Assembly (NCBI RefSeq): GCF_000420085.1
Contig: NZ_ATUG01000001.1
Span: forward strand, 682,001-746,000
Direction: 5' to 3'
DNA: 64,000 nt
Origin: Desulfospira joergensenii DSM 10085
Lineage (GTDB): Bacteria; Desulfobacterota; Desulfobacteria; Desulfobacterales; Desulfobacteraceae
Shown here: positions 50,717-59,880 of the stretch, in pieces
Layout: each line of letters opens with the position of its first letter
How positions within the stretch are numbered: position 1 is the first letter of the stretch
Position numbers and translations under genes: made by a program
Notes under the pieces: model-generated
The model's database searches: none
What the model was told of the DNA's origin: nothing
What the model saw: only the letters and a program-made list of their open reading frames with translations

Positions 50717-51193
50717 ATGGATGTTTATGATTCAGAATTGACGGATTGGGAGGCGTGGCTGGCTCTGGCAAGGGAGGTGGAGCCTTTATTTGGTCCCATG
50801 GCCGATGAACCCGGCTTCCAAAAAGCATTACACCAGGCGATTTCCGAAAACAGGGCGTTTTGTATTGGATTGGATCGGGATGGAAATAATCAGGGGGTAA
50901 AAGGGGGGATTGTCATTTCAAAAGAGTCAAATGAAATCGCCTGGCTTGCCGTTTCACAAGCGTATCGCAAAATGGGATTCGGCCGGAAATTGATTGAGTT
51001 TGCCCTGGGCAGACTGGATCAGAAAAAAAGCATATTTGTACAGACCTTTGATAAATCCGTCCCCCAGGGAAATCCTGCAAGAAAGCTGTATATGGATTTT
51101 GGTTTTACTGATTTTAAGGACGGGGGATTCAATCCGGCAGGAGTATGGACTGTGATCATGAAATTGGCAGCCTCAAAGCCCGTCTGCAAATAG
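50717..51193 (+). CDS. GNAT-family N-acetyltransferase
   Basis: A 158-aa acetyltransferase: KGGIVISKESNEIAWLAVSQAYRKMGFGRKLIEFALGRL contains the acetyl-CoA loop (AYRKMGFGRKL), and GNPARKLYMDFGFTDFKDGG is the motif B region. An AAGGTG precedes the ATG. Substrate unknown; it follows the M48 gene by 24 bp. Confidence 0.87.
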   Translation: MDVYDSELTDWEAWLALAREVEPLFGPMADEPGFQKALHQAISENRAFCIGLDRDGNNQGVKGGIVISKESNEIAWLAVSQAYRKMGFGRKLIEFALGRLDQKKSIFVQTFDKSVPQGNPARKLYMDFGFTDFKDGGFNPAGVWTVIMKLAASKPVCK

Positions 51194-51284
51194 CCCGGGG
51201 GAGTATGTGCTGCGGTAGAGACCGATGCACCCTATGTCCGCCGCTGGACGGGGCCGAAGAAACAGAGTTTCGGGAAAAGGAAAA

Positions 51285-52226
51285 ATGAAACGCGTAATCT
51301 ATGTTATGGATAAAAAATTAAATGGTTCCGGATTAATCATATTCTTAATCCTTATATTGCTTTGGCTGCCTTTGTATAGTCAGGCCCAGAGTATCGCCCT
51401 CTCCTTTGATGACGGCTTTGATCCCCGGAAGCAGCCCCTGGCATCTTCGTGGTCCGCATCGATTTTGAAAGCCTTGTCAAAAGCCCGGATCAAGTCAATT
51501 CTGTTCCCTACAGGAAAACGGGTCGACAGTCCTGCCGGTCTCAGGCTGGTGAGAGACTGGGGAAAGGCAGGTCACGCAGTTGCCAACCATACCTATTCCC
51601 ATCTCAATTTCTGCTCGGAAAAGACAACGCTGAAACAATTCATCATGGAAACCCAAAAAAGCGAAACCTTGTTAAAGGACATGCCCGGTTGGACCAAACG
51701 TCTGCGTTTCCCATACCTTAAAGAGGGAGAAACCCTGTCAAAACGGGATGGATTCAGAAACTGGCTGGCAGACCATGGATACCAATCAGGAGCGGTGAGC
51801 ATTGATGCCAGTGACTGGTATTACAACAATCGCTATCTGGCCTGGAAAAAGAGGCATCCGGACGGGGATCCGTCACCCTTTTGCATTGCCTATCTAAACC
51901 ATCTGTGGAACCGCGCCGTTTACTACGATTCTTTATCCCAACAGATCCACAACCGGAGCACAAATCACGTTCTTCTTCTGCATACCAACGCAATCAACGC
52001 TGCTTTTCTGCCTGACATCATCCTTATGTTCAAATCAAAGGGCTGGGTATTCATCTCTCCGGAAGAGGCATACGGGGACCCGGTTTACGCTATGCGGCCG
52101 GCGGGGCTGCCGGCAGGGGAAAGCATTCTCTGGGCTCTGGCAAAACAAAATGGCCTCAAGAACCTTCGCTACCCGGCAGAGAGCGATATCTATGAAAAAC
52201 CCTTGTTGGACAGGTCGGGGCTGTAG
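51285..52226 (+). CDS. Polysaccharide deacetylase-like exported protein
   Basis: A protein of about 313 aa from the ATG after AAAGGAAAAA. A signal/anchor segment (GLIIFLILILLWLPLYSQA) precedes a NodB-type domain: SIALSFDDGFDPR (motif 1), NHTYSHLNFCS (motif 2 with H-x3-H), RLRFPYLKEGE (motif 3, with Phe-Pro in the usual R-x-P region), and VLLLHTN (motif 5-like). Such enzymes remove acetyl groups from envelope polysaccharides. The insert around ISIDASDWYYNNRYLAWKKRH matches CE4-like members acting on larger substrates. Confidence 0.87.
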   Translation: MKRVIYVMDKKLNGSGLIIFLILILLWLPLYSQAQSIALSFDDGFDPRKQPLASSWSASILKALSKARIKSILFPTGKRVDSPAGLRLVRDWGKAGHAVANHTYSHLNFCSEKTTLKQFIMETQKSETLLKDMPGWTKRLRFPYLKEGETLSKRDGFRNWLADHGYQSGAVSIDASDWYYNNRYLAWKKRHPDGDPSPFCIAYLNHLWNRAVYYDSLSQQIHNRSTNHVLLLHTNAINAAFLPDIILMFKSKGWVFISPEEAYGDPVYAMRPAGLPAGESILWALAKQNGLKNLRYPAESDIYEKPLLDRSGL

Positions 52227-52314
52227 CCGGGTGGCATAATATTTTAACTGGACCGATCAAAAAAGGGGCGGGAAAACCGCAGAGTTTGAACCGATACAAC
52301 AAAAGGAGATTCTC

Positions 52315-53034
52315 GTGCAACAGAACAGCAGGGCAAGTGCTTTTATATTGGGGGCCTTTTTATTCATTGGATTATCATCACTGGGTTTTCTGCTGGGCAA
52401 GGCGGCCATAGAATATAAACGATATGACCGGAGCGTCACGGTAAAGGGATTGTCCGAACGGGAATATGATGCGGATATTGTCATATGGCCCATTCAGTTT
52501 ACCGCAGCCGGCAATGATCTGGAGACGCTGTACGGATCCATGGAAAACAACACCTCAAAGATCAAGGCATTCCTCGGTAAAAATGCCATTCTCCCCGAAG
52601 AGATCAGTTTTGCAGCTCCGGCCATTACGGATAAATCCGCCCAGCAATACGGCAGCAACGCCCGGCCTGAATTCCGATACACCGCTTCCCAGACCGTGAC
52701 CGTATATTCCAAAAACATTCCGGCGGTTCGGGCTGTGATGGGCTCCCTGTCCGAGCTTGGAAAGCAGGGCATTGTATTTACCGGGGGCAACTATCAGTCG
52801 CAGACGGAATATCTCTTTACCCGGCTCAATGAAATCAAGCCTGAAATGATTGAGGAAGCCACGAGAAAAGCCAGGGAGGTCGCCCAGAAGTTTGCCTCGG
52901 ATTCCCAGAGCCGGCTGGGAAAGATAAAAAGGGCGTCCCAGGGCCAGTTCAGCATAAATGCCCGGGATAAAAACAATCCCCATATCAAAAAGGTCCGCGT
53001 GGTATCCACCATTGAATATTATCTGTCAGACTAG
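52315..53034 (+). CDS. SIMPL-domain (DUF541) protein
   Basis: A 239-aa protein starting at GTG behind AAAGGAGA. An N-terminal membrane anchor (AFILGAFLFIGLSSLGFLLGKAAI) precedes the SIMPL domain: SVTVKGLSEREYDADIVIWPIQFTAAGNDL, RYTASQTVTVYSKNI, EMIEEATRKAREVAQKFASDSQSRLGKIKRASQGQFSI. SIMPL proteins are periplasmic; some have been linked to oxidative stress or outer-membrane functions. Adjacent genes give no firm clue. Confidence 0.88.
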   Translation: MQQNSRASAFILGAFLFIGLSSLGFLLGKAAIEYKRYDRSVTVKGLSEREYDADIVIWPIQFTAAGNDLETLYGSMENNTSKIKAFLGKNAILPEEISFAAPAITDKSAQQYGSNARPEFRYTASQTVTVYSKNIPAVRAVMGSLSELGKQGIVFTGGNYQSQTEYLFTRLNEIKPEMIEEATRKAREVAQKFASDSQSRLGKIKRASQGQFSINARDKNNPHIKKVRVVSTIEYYLSD

Positions 53035-53118
53035 GATCTAAAGGGAACACCCTGATAATGCCTGACTTTATAACAAATTAATCGAAAAAGAGGATCATGC
53101 CGGAACGAAGGAAAACCC

Positions 53119-53508
53119 ATGAAACCCCATAATCATCTTCGGATTTTCATCCTGGTCACAACGGCATGGCTCCTATTCTGGGCAGCCGGGCTTCCGGATT
53201 ATTACCAGCAGTACTCCACCCGGACCATGATCTTCTTTGATCTCATTATTTTACCGCCGATCTGGTTCATCATCTATCTGAGTGTAAAAAAGGCAAGACC
53301 GGGCCGGGCCTTTACCGCTTCCCTGTGGTGGGCATTTTATATTTCCGTCCCTTTGTTTGTTTATGATCTCTTATATGCCGGGATCTTTCTCGGCCACGGC
53401 CTGAATTTCCTGGGAACATATTGGTATTTAACCGTCTACTATATTCTTCCCTGGATTATTTTTCCGCCCACGGGCCGGTTCATTGATAAAAAAAGGATTT
53501 CACCTTGA
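53119..53508 (+). CDS. Small integral-membrane hypothetical protein
   Basis: A 129-aa protein with about four hydrophobic segments (IFILVTTAWLLFWAAGL, TMIFFDLIILPPIWFIIYL, ASLWWAFYISVPLFVYDLL, YWYLTVYYILPWIIFP). It is not recognised. It lies 84 bases downstream of the SIMPL gene and directly upstream of a cobalamin riboswitch that reads in the same direction. Confidence 0.7.
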   Translation: MKPHNHLRIFILVTTAWLLFWAAGLPDYYQQYSTRTMIFFDLIILPPIWFIIYLSVKKARPGRAFTASLWWAFYISVPLFVYDLLYAGIFLGHGLNFLGTYWYLTVYYILPWIIFPPTGRFIDKKRISP

Positions 53509-53537
53509 CTTTCCATCTGATCCATTGAATAATCCTT

Positions 53538-53698
53538 TTCAAGGTGCTCATTTTGGGCTTAATAGGGAATCCCGTTGGAATCGGGAGCGGTCCCGCCGCT
53601 GTGATCGGGGACGAACTCTGCAAAAAGCCACTGTTCGATGAATCGAATCGGGAAGGCGCAGACATTAGAATGATCCGAAAGTCAGAAAACCTGCCTTA
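53538..53698 (+). promoter_or_regulatory. Cobalamin (B12) riboswitch
   Basis: Conserved parts in order: AAGGTGC (53541-53547), GGCTTAATAGGGAAT (53556-53570), the paired GGTCCCGCCGCTGTGATCGG (53589-53608), GCCACTG (53627-53633), and the B12-box-type segment AGTCAGAAAACCTGCC (53680-53695). Spacing and order fit the cobalamin aptamer. A terminator follows at 53772, so control is probably transcriptional, with the small gene at 53871 as target. Confidence 0.93.
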
Positions 53699-53771
53699 AA
53701 GAATTGCTGATGCCCTGCGGCGTTACAGGGATCCGGCGGTAAAGTGGAAAGGCCCAAGTAAACTGGGTGCA

Positions 53772-53807
53772 GCCTTTCAAGCAAAAACAGCTTGAAGGGC
53801 TTTTTTT
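53772..53807 (+). terminator. Riboswitch expression-platform terminator
   Basis: Stem GCCTTTCAAGC (53772-53782), 7-nt loop, complement GCTTGAAGGGC (53790-53800) with one G-U pair, then seven T residues (53801-53807). It lies between the B12 aptamer and the small gene. Confidence 0.88.
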
Positions 53808-53870
53808 ATGCCGGCGTTCAGTCCTGGTGAAGGCAGGGAGGTGTTTAACAACAACCCAGAAGGAATACAC

Positions 53871-54188
53871 ATGATTGAACCGAATCAAAAAACCATTGAG
53901 GAAATGTTCATGATCCGGACCAAGGAGATCGAAGTGGTTGGATCTTTAATCAAAGAAACACCCGAAGAATTTTCATCCAAGGGAACGGTCAACTTCAGGG
54001 ACGGAACCTTCTGGGCTTTCCAGTCCCCCCCGGGAGAACGGTGCGAAATCAAGAAAAAACTGGAAGATATGTTTGAAAAAACAGCGGCTTTTTACGACAC
54101 CGAGATCATTTATCATTCTTTTAAAATGGATCTTTCCCAGGAAGGATCGGGAGACCCGTCCCATACAAAGCCGCGCTTTCTGAATTAG
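53871..54188 (+). CDS. Small unknown protein under B12 riboswitch control
   Basis: A 105-aa soluble protein starting at an ATG behind AGAAGGAA. Features: helical N-terminus (EPNQKTIEEMFMIRTKEIEVVGSLI), central strands (KGTVNFRDGTFWAFQ), another helix (CEIKKKLEDMFEKTAAFYDTEI). No family is recognised and no signal peptide or membrane segment is present. It is the first gene after a cobalamin aptamer and terminator, so it should be expressed when cobalamin is low. Role might be in B12 use, salvage or an alternative pathway; this is inference. Confidence 0.7.
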   Translation: MIEPNQKTIEEMFMIRTKEIEVVGSLIKETPEEFSSKGTVNFRDGTFWAFQSPPGERCEIKKKLEDMFEKTAAFYDTEIIYHSFKMDLSQEGSGDPSHTKPRFLN

Positions 54189-54411
54189 CCGAATTCCCTG
54201 GGTCCGTGTTCCCGCACTCGCAAAGCCTCTCTCCTAATTTTCGAGTGGCACGGGCCCGGGGATTTTTCCTGAATAGATCAAGGCTGTCCGGGGCCGGGGA
54301 TATCCCGGACTGAGATATTCGGGGGAAAACGTTCCCAAGATAAAAAAGCCCGGCCGCATCTGACCGTTGACGGGCAGATGCAGCCGGGGGATAAAAAAAA
54401 TGTGAGCCATG

Positions 54412-54443
54412 GGCCGGACCCGGAAAAAATCCCGGGTCCGGCC
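54412..54443. terminator. GC-rich hairpin at end of the Liv operon
   Basis: A 12-bp perfect stem GGCCGGACCCGG (54412-54423) / CCGGGTCCGGCC (54432-54443) lies just past the creatininase stop on the minus strand. A T8 run follows about 15 bases later on that strand, so it may end the operon transcript. Confidence 0.6.
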
Positions 54444-54456
54444 TTGGGTCTGCATT

Positions 54457-55206
54457 TTATTTTTTAAGGTATCTCCATCCCTGGGCGTCCATGCGGGTAA
54501 CAAAATCCACAAGATAATCCACAAGGGCGGTTTTCATCTTCTCCCCCTTTTCCGGAGTGGCCTTTTCCGGGGCTCCGCTGGCCCCCAGGTCGGTGAGTTC
54601 GGAAAAATTCCAGACCAGCTTCACGTTGCTGTCCATCTCCGGGATCATGCCCCTGGCCCGGCTCATATCACAGAGTTCCGGGAACATGGCAAGTCCGATG
54701 GAGGTCTCCCCTTCCCCGCCGTGGCCCAGTCCGTCCCATACCTCAAAGGTATCTTCGGGCACCAGGTTTCCTGCGGTGACCCACCAGGCGTCCAGGACGG
54801 CCAGGTTAAAGTCCGGATACTTGACCTTGACCTTCCGGGCGGCAATTTCAATGGGGGCAATATTGCCGTCATGGCCGTTGATGATTAATACCTTGTTGAT
54901 GCCCCAGTGGATAATGGATTCAAGCATCTCACCCACCACCTTGATCAGGGTTTCATCGGACAGGGTGATACACATGGGTTTGTGCCGGTAATGGGCGCTC
55001 ATGCCGAACCATAAAGGGGGCGCCACCACGGTATGTTCCAGCCGGGAAGCAATGGAAAGGGCAAGATCGTAGCTGACCAGGGAGTCGCATCCAAAGGGCA
55101 GATGGGCCCCATGGCTTTCCGTGGATCCAATGGCCAGAATCACCTTGTCAACCCCTGCTTCCTGAAAAGAATGCTCGTTGAGTTCTTCAAGTTTAACCGT
55201 TTTCAT
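54457..55206 (-). CDS. Creatininase-family amidohydrolase
   Basis: A protein of about 249 aa starting at ATG 55206 (AAGGAGA upstream). Metal-binding motifs: ILAIGSTESHGAHLPFGCDSL (E, H and D ligands), VLIINGHDGN, and HGGEGETSIG. The family includes creatinine amidohydrolase, and also MftE and formamide-type enzymes. It is the last gene of a branched-chain-amino-acid-type ABC operon (21 bp spacing to the binding protein stop), so the imported compound is probably an amide or cyclic amide that it hydrolyses. Confidence 0.88.
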   Translation of the reverse strand: MKTVKLEELNEHSFQEAGVDKVILAIGSTESHGAHLPFGCDSLVSYDLALSIASRLEHTVVAPPLWFGMSAHYRHKPMCITLSDETLIKVVGEMLESIIHWGINKVLIINGHDGNIAPIEIAARKVKVKYPDFNLAVLDAWWVTAGNLVPEDTFEVWDGLGHGGEGETSIGLAMFPELCDMSRARGMIPEMDSNVKLVWNFSELTDLGASGAPEKATPEKGEKMKTALVDYLVDFVTRMDAQGWRYLKK

Positions 55207-55236
55207 CAAAATCTCCTTTTCCAGGGCTGTTCCTGT

Positions 55237-56391
55237 TTATTTTGACTCGGGAAACCAGACTTCTTCCACATTGTACTCCCCTTTTTTCACGCTGATGATG
55301 GAGACCCCTTTGACCGGGACTCCGCTGGGGCGGGTATAGGAGATTTCACCGGTGACGGCCTTGAAGCCCATGGTCTTGGCCAGGCTTTCCTTCAATGCCT
55401 TGGGATCGGCTGAACCGGCCCTTGTGATGGCGTCGGCAATCAGATCAATGGCATCGTAGCCCAGGGGGGCAAAGGCATTTTCCGGGGGAACCCCATACTC
55501 TTTTTTATAGTTTTCCACAAATTCGGTGACCTCGGGCCGGGAATCCGCCCGGTAGGTGTGGGTGGAAAAGTAGATGTCATTGGCCAGTTCCTTTCCAGGG
55601 ACAGAGACGATGAGCTCGGTATCAAATCCGTCACCGCTGACAATGGGAAGGGTGAGTCCGTTTTCCCGGATCTGCTTGGTGGTCAGGCCGGCCTCGTTGG
55701 GAATGGAGGAAATGAAAATGGCGTCAGGCTTGGGAGAGGCGTTTTTGAGCCTTGCGATCTGGGCGGAAAAATCCTTGTCCCCCATCATGAAGAAATCTTC
55801 CAGAACCAGGTTCATGCCCAGCTCCTTGGCCCGCTGTTTGTAGAACCGGGAAAGGGTCTTGGTAAAGTCCATGGAATTGTCGGTCCACACGACAAAGTTC
55901 TTTACCCCCAGGGATTTAAAAGAGTAGTCGGCAATGGCAAAGGACTGGTCGTCATCCCCAAAGGGAACCATGAACATGCAGTCCCCGATCATCTTGGGAA
56001 GGGTGGGAAGGGTGGCGCCGGAGGTCACAAAGGGAATCCCCTTTTTCTGGAACCGGGGAGCAGAGGGCAGAACAAAGGCAGGGTCGGAGTGGCCGATGCC
56101 TGCGATGACCCCTTTGCTGAGAAGCTTTTTGGCGCCGATGGCTGCGGCTTTCTGGTCGGTTTTCGCATCCACGGAGATCAGTTCGATCATCCGGCCGTCC
56201 AGGAGTCCGCCCTTTTCATTGATGAGTTTTACGGCAAGCTGGGCGCCGCGAAGGGAGGGGGTGTCAATGGAGGACATGCCTCCGGTCAGGCTGTACAGGG
56301 CACCGATTTTAATGGGTTCGGCACCGAAACAGGGGGATACAAGAGCCATGGACATGAGGACCATAACAACAAGCTTTACACATTTTTTCAT
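55237..56391 (-). CDS. Branched-chain-amino-acid-type ABC substrate-binding protein
   Basis: A 384-aa secreted protein (Peripla_BP_6/LivJ-like). Signal peptide MKKCVKLVVMVLMSMALVSPCFGAEP; mature start PIKIGALYSLTGGMSSIDTPSLRGAQLAVKLINEKGGLLDGR; later PFVTSGATLPTLP and GYDAIDLIADAITRAGS. It binds the imported ligand in the periplasm for the LivHMGF-type complex encoded just upstream. AAGGAGA precedes the ATG. Confidence 0.92.
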   Translation of the reverse strand: MKKCVKLVVMVLMSMALVSPCFGAEPIKIGALYSLTGGMSSIDTPSLRGAQLAVKLINEKGGLLDGRMIELISVDAKTDQKAAAIGAKKLLSKGVIAGIGHSDPAFVLPSAPRFQKKGIPFVTSGATLPTLPKMIGDCMFMVPFGDDDQSFAIADYSFKSLGVKNFVVWTDNSMDFTKTLSRFYKQRAKELGMNLVLEDFFMMGDKDFSAQIARLKNASPKPDAIFISSIPNEAGLTTKQIRENGLTLPIVSGDGFDTELIVSVPGKELANDIYFSTHTYRADSRPEVTEFVENYKKEYGVPPENAFAPLGYDAIDLIADAITRAGSADPKALKESLAKTMGFKAVTGEISYTRPSGVPVKGVSIISVKKGEYNVEEVWFPESK

Positions 56392-56403
56392 CTTACAATC
56401 TCC

Positions 56404-57411
56404 TTAATTACCGGTTTGGGGTTTATGTCTGCCCAGGATAAATCCGGGTTCGCTGCTGCCGAACATACCGCTGGGCCTAAAAATCAGAATTGAGATAAGA
56501 ACCAGGGAGGTGACGATCTCACCCACCCCGTAAATACCGAAGTTTTCCTCCAGAGGACGGAAGGCTTCGTTGATCAGGGTAAAGAAAACCGCGGCCAGGG
56601 CAGATCCTGTAATGCTCCCGGTACCGCCCACCACCACCATGACCACAAGGTTGAAGGACATGATCAGGGAAAAGGAACCCGGGGTCACCGCGGTGATGAG
56701 ATGGGCCCATAATCCCCCGGCGATCCCGGCAAAGAAAGCCCCCGATACCAGGGCGAAATTGCGCATGGCAAAGAGATCCACCCCCAGGGAATTGGCCGCC
56801 ATTTCATCTTCCCGCATGGCCAGCATGGCCCTGCCCAGGGAAGAAAATTTGATTTTCCAGCAAAAATAAATGGTAAAGGCCACCCAGGCAGCCACCCAGT
56901 ATAGATTGGTGAAGTCTTCCAGCCCGTTGAGTCCCAGGGGTCCCCGGGTGACGGATTCGGAATTGTTGAGCAGGACCTGGACGATGATGAGAAATCCCAT
57001 GGTGGCCACGGCCAGGTAATGGCCCTTGAGGCGGAGGACCGAACTTCCGATCAAAAGAGCCACCAGGGAGGCCAGACATCCCCCGGCAACCAGGGCCGGA
57101 AAAAACGGGACATGGATCGGGACCATCCAAAGGGGAAGATCCGGCAGAAACAAGGGCTTTTTGTCCGGGGAAAAGGTTAACAGAGCCGTGGTATATCCGC
57201 CGATGGCCATGAAGGCGGGATGGCCCAGGGAAAAGAGGCCGGTGAATCCATTGGTCAGGTTGAGGCTCACGGCCAGAACGATATTGATGCCGGCAAAGCA
57301 GACAATGGCGATAAAATAATCATTGGTAAAGGAATCCACGCAAAAGGCACATAGGGCAAGGGCCGTAATAAAGATGCCGAGGCTGTAAAGGGGTCGCTTG
57401 GAGTTTATCAT
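56404..57411 (-). CDS. livM: LivM-like ABC permease
   Basis: A protein of about 335 aa with 8-10 membrane segments. Signature NIVLAVSLNLTNGFTGLFSLGHPAFMAIGGYTTALL, then GHYLAVATMGFLIIVQVLLNN and RNFALVSGAFFAGIAGGLWAHLI. The frame begins at 57678, but the ATG at 57411 overlaps the upstream livH stop by 4 bp (ATGA), the usual coupled start. It forms the membrane channel with LivH. Confidence 0.92.
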   Translation of the reverse strand: MINSKRPLYSLGIFITALALCAFCVDSFTNDYFIAIVCFAGINIVLAVSLNLTNGFTGLFSLGHPAFMAIGGYTTALLTFSPDKKPLFLPDLPLWMVPIHVPFFPALVAGGCLASLVALLIGSSVLRLKGHYLAVATMGFLIIVQVLLNNSESVTRGPLGLNGLEDFTNLYWVAAWVAFTIYFCWKIKFSSLGRAMLAMREDEMAANSLGVDLFAMRNFALVSGAFFAGIAGGLWAHLITAVTPGSFSLIMSFNLVVMVVVGGTGSITGSALAAVFFTLINEAFRPLEENFGIYGVGEIVTSLVLISILIFRPSGMFGSSEPGFILGRHKPQTGN

Positions 57412-58307
57412 GCCCTTTCCTCCATATCTTTTCCCAGAAGCCCGTTGGGCAGGACAATGAGAATCAGGATCAGGGTGCCGAAGACAAATGCATCCCGGTA
57501 TGAGGAATAGATTGGGGGCAAGAGCCCCACAAAGGCCACCTCGCTGATCCCCAGGACAAATCCGCCCAGGATGGCCCCGGGAATCGATCCCACACCGCCG
57601 ATGACCGCTGCCACAAAAGATTTGAGCCCGGGGATATACCCCATGAGGGGATCGATCTGCCCGAATTTGCCCCCCCACATCAGCCCGGCGATCCCGGCCA
57701 GGCCGCTGCCAATGGCAAAGGTGGCCATGATGGTCCTGTTGATATTGATTCCCATGAGTCTTGCCACGTCCAGGTTTTCCGCCGTGGCCCTCATGGCGAT
57801 CCCCAGCTTTGTCTTCCGTACCATGAAGATCAGGGCAGCCATGAGAAAAACCGCACCCAGAAAAATCACCAGGTCCACCACCCGGAAACTGGCCGGCCCC
57901 ACCTGGATCAGGGTCTGCATGTATTTGGGAAAGGTGAAGTTCCTGGGCTGGGCGCTCATGGTGAGAATCCCGATGTTCTGGAGCATGACGGAAATGCCCA
58001 GGGAGGCGATGAATCCGGTCACCTGGGGGGCCCCCCGCATGGGCCGGAAAGAGATCCTTTCAATGAGGATTCCCGCGCCGCAGCCCACCAGGACCACGAA
58101 CAGGGCCACCACGGGAAAGGGGATGATATTGGAGGCTTCCATGAGGGCCAGGGTGGTAAAGGCCCCGATCATCACGATATCCCCGTGGGCAAAATTGATG
58201 AGGCGGACAATGCCGTAAATCATGGAGAATCCAATGGCCACAAGGGCGTACATGCTGCCCAGTATCAATCCGTTGACCAGTTGCTGTATGAGATACCCTG
58301 AATCCAT
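57408..58307 (-). CDS. livH: LivH-like ABC permease
   Basis: A 299-aa membrane protein. Family pattern: QLVNGLILGSMYALVAIGFSMIYGIVRLINFAHGDIVMIGAF, GININRTIMATFAIGSGLAGIAGLMWG, and GLKSFVAAVIGGVGSIPGAILGGFVLG (the EAA-like loop). It overlaps livF by one base (TAATG) and livM by four, all translationally coupled. Confidence 0.94.
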   Translation of the reverse strand: MDSGYLIQQLVNGLILGSMYALVAIGFSMIYGIVRLINFAHGDIVMIGAFTTLALMEASNIIPFPVVALFVVLVGCGAGILIERISFRPMRGAPQVTGFIASLGISVMLQNIGILTMSAQPRNFTFPKYMQTLIQVGPASFRVVDLVIFLGAVFLMAALIFMVRKTKLGIAMRATAENLDVARLMGININRTIMATFAIGSGLAGIAGLMWGGKFGQIDPLMGYIPGLKSFVAAVIGGVGSIPGAILGGFVLGISEVAFVGLLPPIYSSYRDAFVFGTLILILIVLPNGLLGKDMEERA

Positions 58308-59029
58308 TATTTCCCTCCCAGAAAAGCTTTTTGGACCCCGGGGTCACAGGCAAGATCGCGGCTGGATCCCGAAAGCAGCACCCGGCCGGTCTCAATCACA
58401 TAGGCCCGGCTGGACAGCTCAAGGGCCATTACGGCATTCTGTTCGACAATCAGGATGGTCACCCCCTGTGCGTTAATGGTCTGGATCATGTTAAAGATAA
58501 TTTCAATGGCAAGGGGGGCCAGGCCCAGGGAAGGCTCATCCAGAATCAGAAGCCTGGGCCGGCTCATGAGGGCCCTTCCTAAGGCCAGCATCATCTGTTC
58601 GCCTCCGGACAGCACCCCGCCTGCCTGGTTTTCCCGTTTTTCCAGGATGGGAAACATGTCAAACACCATGTCCAGGTCTTTTTGAATCCCCTTATCCGAC
58701 CGGAGATAGGCGCCGATGAGCAAATTCTCTTTCACCGAGAGCTGGGAAAAGATGCCCCTGCCCTCCGGACAATGGGAGATCCCGGCCTGAACGATCTGCT
58801 CCGGGGCCATTCCCGTGATCTCAAGGGGCTCTTTCCCCTTTTCCGGTGTGTAGTCTATCCTGCCCCGGGCGGGATGGAGCAGTCCGGATACGGTTCTCAG
58901 GGTGGTGGTCTTGCCGGCACCATTGGCCCCCACCAGGGCGACGATTTCCCCCTGGTCCACAGAGAGGCTCAGTTTTCTGAGCACATGGGTCTTTCCCCGG
59001 TACACGTCAATGTTTTCAACACTCAGCAT
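58307..59029 (-). CDS. livF: LivF-like ABC ATPase
   Basis: A 240-aa ATPase. Walker A LVGANGAGKTTTLRTVSGL, Q-loop region GISHCPEGRGIFSQLSV, signature VLSGGEQMMLALGRALMSRPRLLILDEPSLGLAP (ABC motif and Walker B), and H-loop VEQN (Asn in place of the usual His, as is common in LivF). It overlaps the end of livG by 14 bp, with AAAGGAAA upstream. Confidence 0.94.
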   Translation of the reverse strand: MLSVENIDVYRGKTHVLRKLSLSVDQGEIVALVGANGAGKTTTLRTVSGLLHPARGRIDYTPEKGKEPLEITGMAPEQIVQAGISHCPEGRGIFSQLSVKENLLIGAYLRSDKGIQKDLDMVFDMFPILEKRENQAGGVLSGGEQMMLALGRALMSRPRLLILDEPSLGLAPLAIEIIFNMIQTINAQGVTILIVEQNAVMALELSSRAYVIETGRVLLSGSSRDLACDPGVQKAFLGGK

Positions 59030-59813
59030 CTGTTTTTTCCTTTGGGGCTCCCAGATAGGCCTTGATCACCTCGGGGGACTCCTGGATTTCTCCGGGGGTT
59101 CCCTGGGCAAGGAGCCGGCCCTGGTTTAAAACCTGGATTCTCCGGCAGAGGTTCATGACCATGTGCATGTCATGTTCCACCACCAGGATACTCATGGAAT
59201 AATCTGAATGGATTTTCCGGATGATCTCCATGAGGTCGGCGGTCTCCTGGTGGTTCATGCCGGCGGCCGGTTCATCCAGTAGAAGTACCTTTGGCCGTGC
59301 GGCCAGGGCCCGGGCGATTTCCATTCTGCGCTGGTCTCCATAGGGAAGGTTTTTGGCCGGTTCATCCAGGAGGTCCCCAAGACCCATCATCTGCCCAAAC
59401 CCCCTGGCCTCCCGGTCGATCTTTTCTTCCGTCCGGCAGAATTTCTTTGTATGGCAGAGGGTATGGAAAAGGTTTCGGCCCTGGTGCATGTGAAAGGCCA
59501 CCTTGATATTGTCCAGCACACTTAGGTCCTTGAACAGCCGGATGTTCTGAAAGGTCCTGGCAATCCCGGCCTTGGCCGTCTGGGAAGGAGAAAAAGAGGT
59601 AATCTCTTCCCCATTGAGGAATATGCGGCCCCGGCTGGGCTTTAAAATCCCGGAAAGCATGTTGAACACCGTGGTTTTGCCGGCTCCATTGGGACCGATC
59701 AACCCCATTAGCTCGTTTTCCCCCAGGGAGAGGGTATAATCGGATACGGCCACAATCCCCCCAAATCGTTTTTCCAGGCCTTCCACCCGGAGCAATAGAT
59801 CTTTTCGGGGCAT
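59016..59813 (-). CDS. livG: LivG-like ABC ATPase
   Basis: A protein of about 265 aa. Walker A LIGPNGAGKTTVFNMLSGI, Q-loop GIARTFQNIRLFKDLSVLDNI, ABC signature LPYGDQRRMEIARALAARP (LivG-type LPYG variant), Walker B KVLLLDEPAAGMN, H-loop VEHDM. The ATG at 59813 follows AAGGAGA; a GTG at 59819 is too close to it. First gene of the Liv operon. The upstream region contains a tandem 27-bp repeat and the response regulator gene. Confidence 0.94.
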   Translation of the reverse strand: MPRKDLLLRVEGLEKRFGGIVAVSDYTLSLGENELMGLIGPNGAGKTTVFNMLSGILKPSRGRIFLNGEEITSFSPSQTAKAGIARTFQNIRLFKDLSVLDNIKVAFHMHQGRNLFHTLCHTKKFCRTEEKIDREARGFGQMMGLGDLLDEPAKNLPYGDQRRMEIARALAARPKVLLLDEPAAGMNHQETADLMEIIRKIHSDYSMSILVVEHDMHMVMNLCRRIQVLNQGRLLAQGTPGEIQESPEVIKAYLGAPKEKTDAEC

Positions 59814-59880
59814 GAACACCTCTCCTTATCCTTTATTTCTTTGTAAAATCCACAAAATCAACGGGAATTCACCCATCATT

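Noticed and set aside
55558..56493. 311-aa open frame opposite the Liv binding protein
   Set aside because: Antisense shadow; the binding protein on the minus strand has a signal peptide and family motifs.
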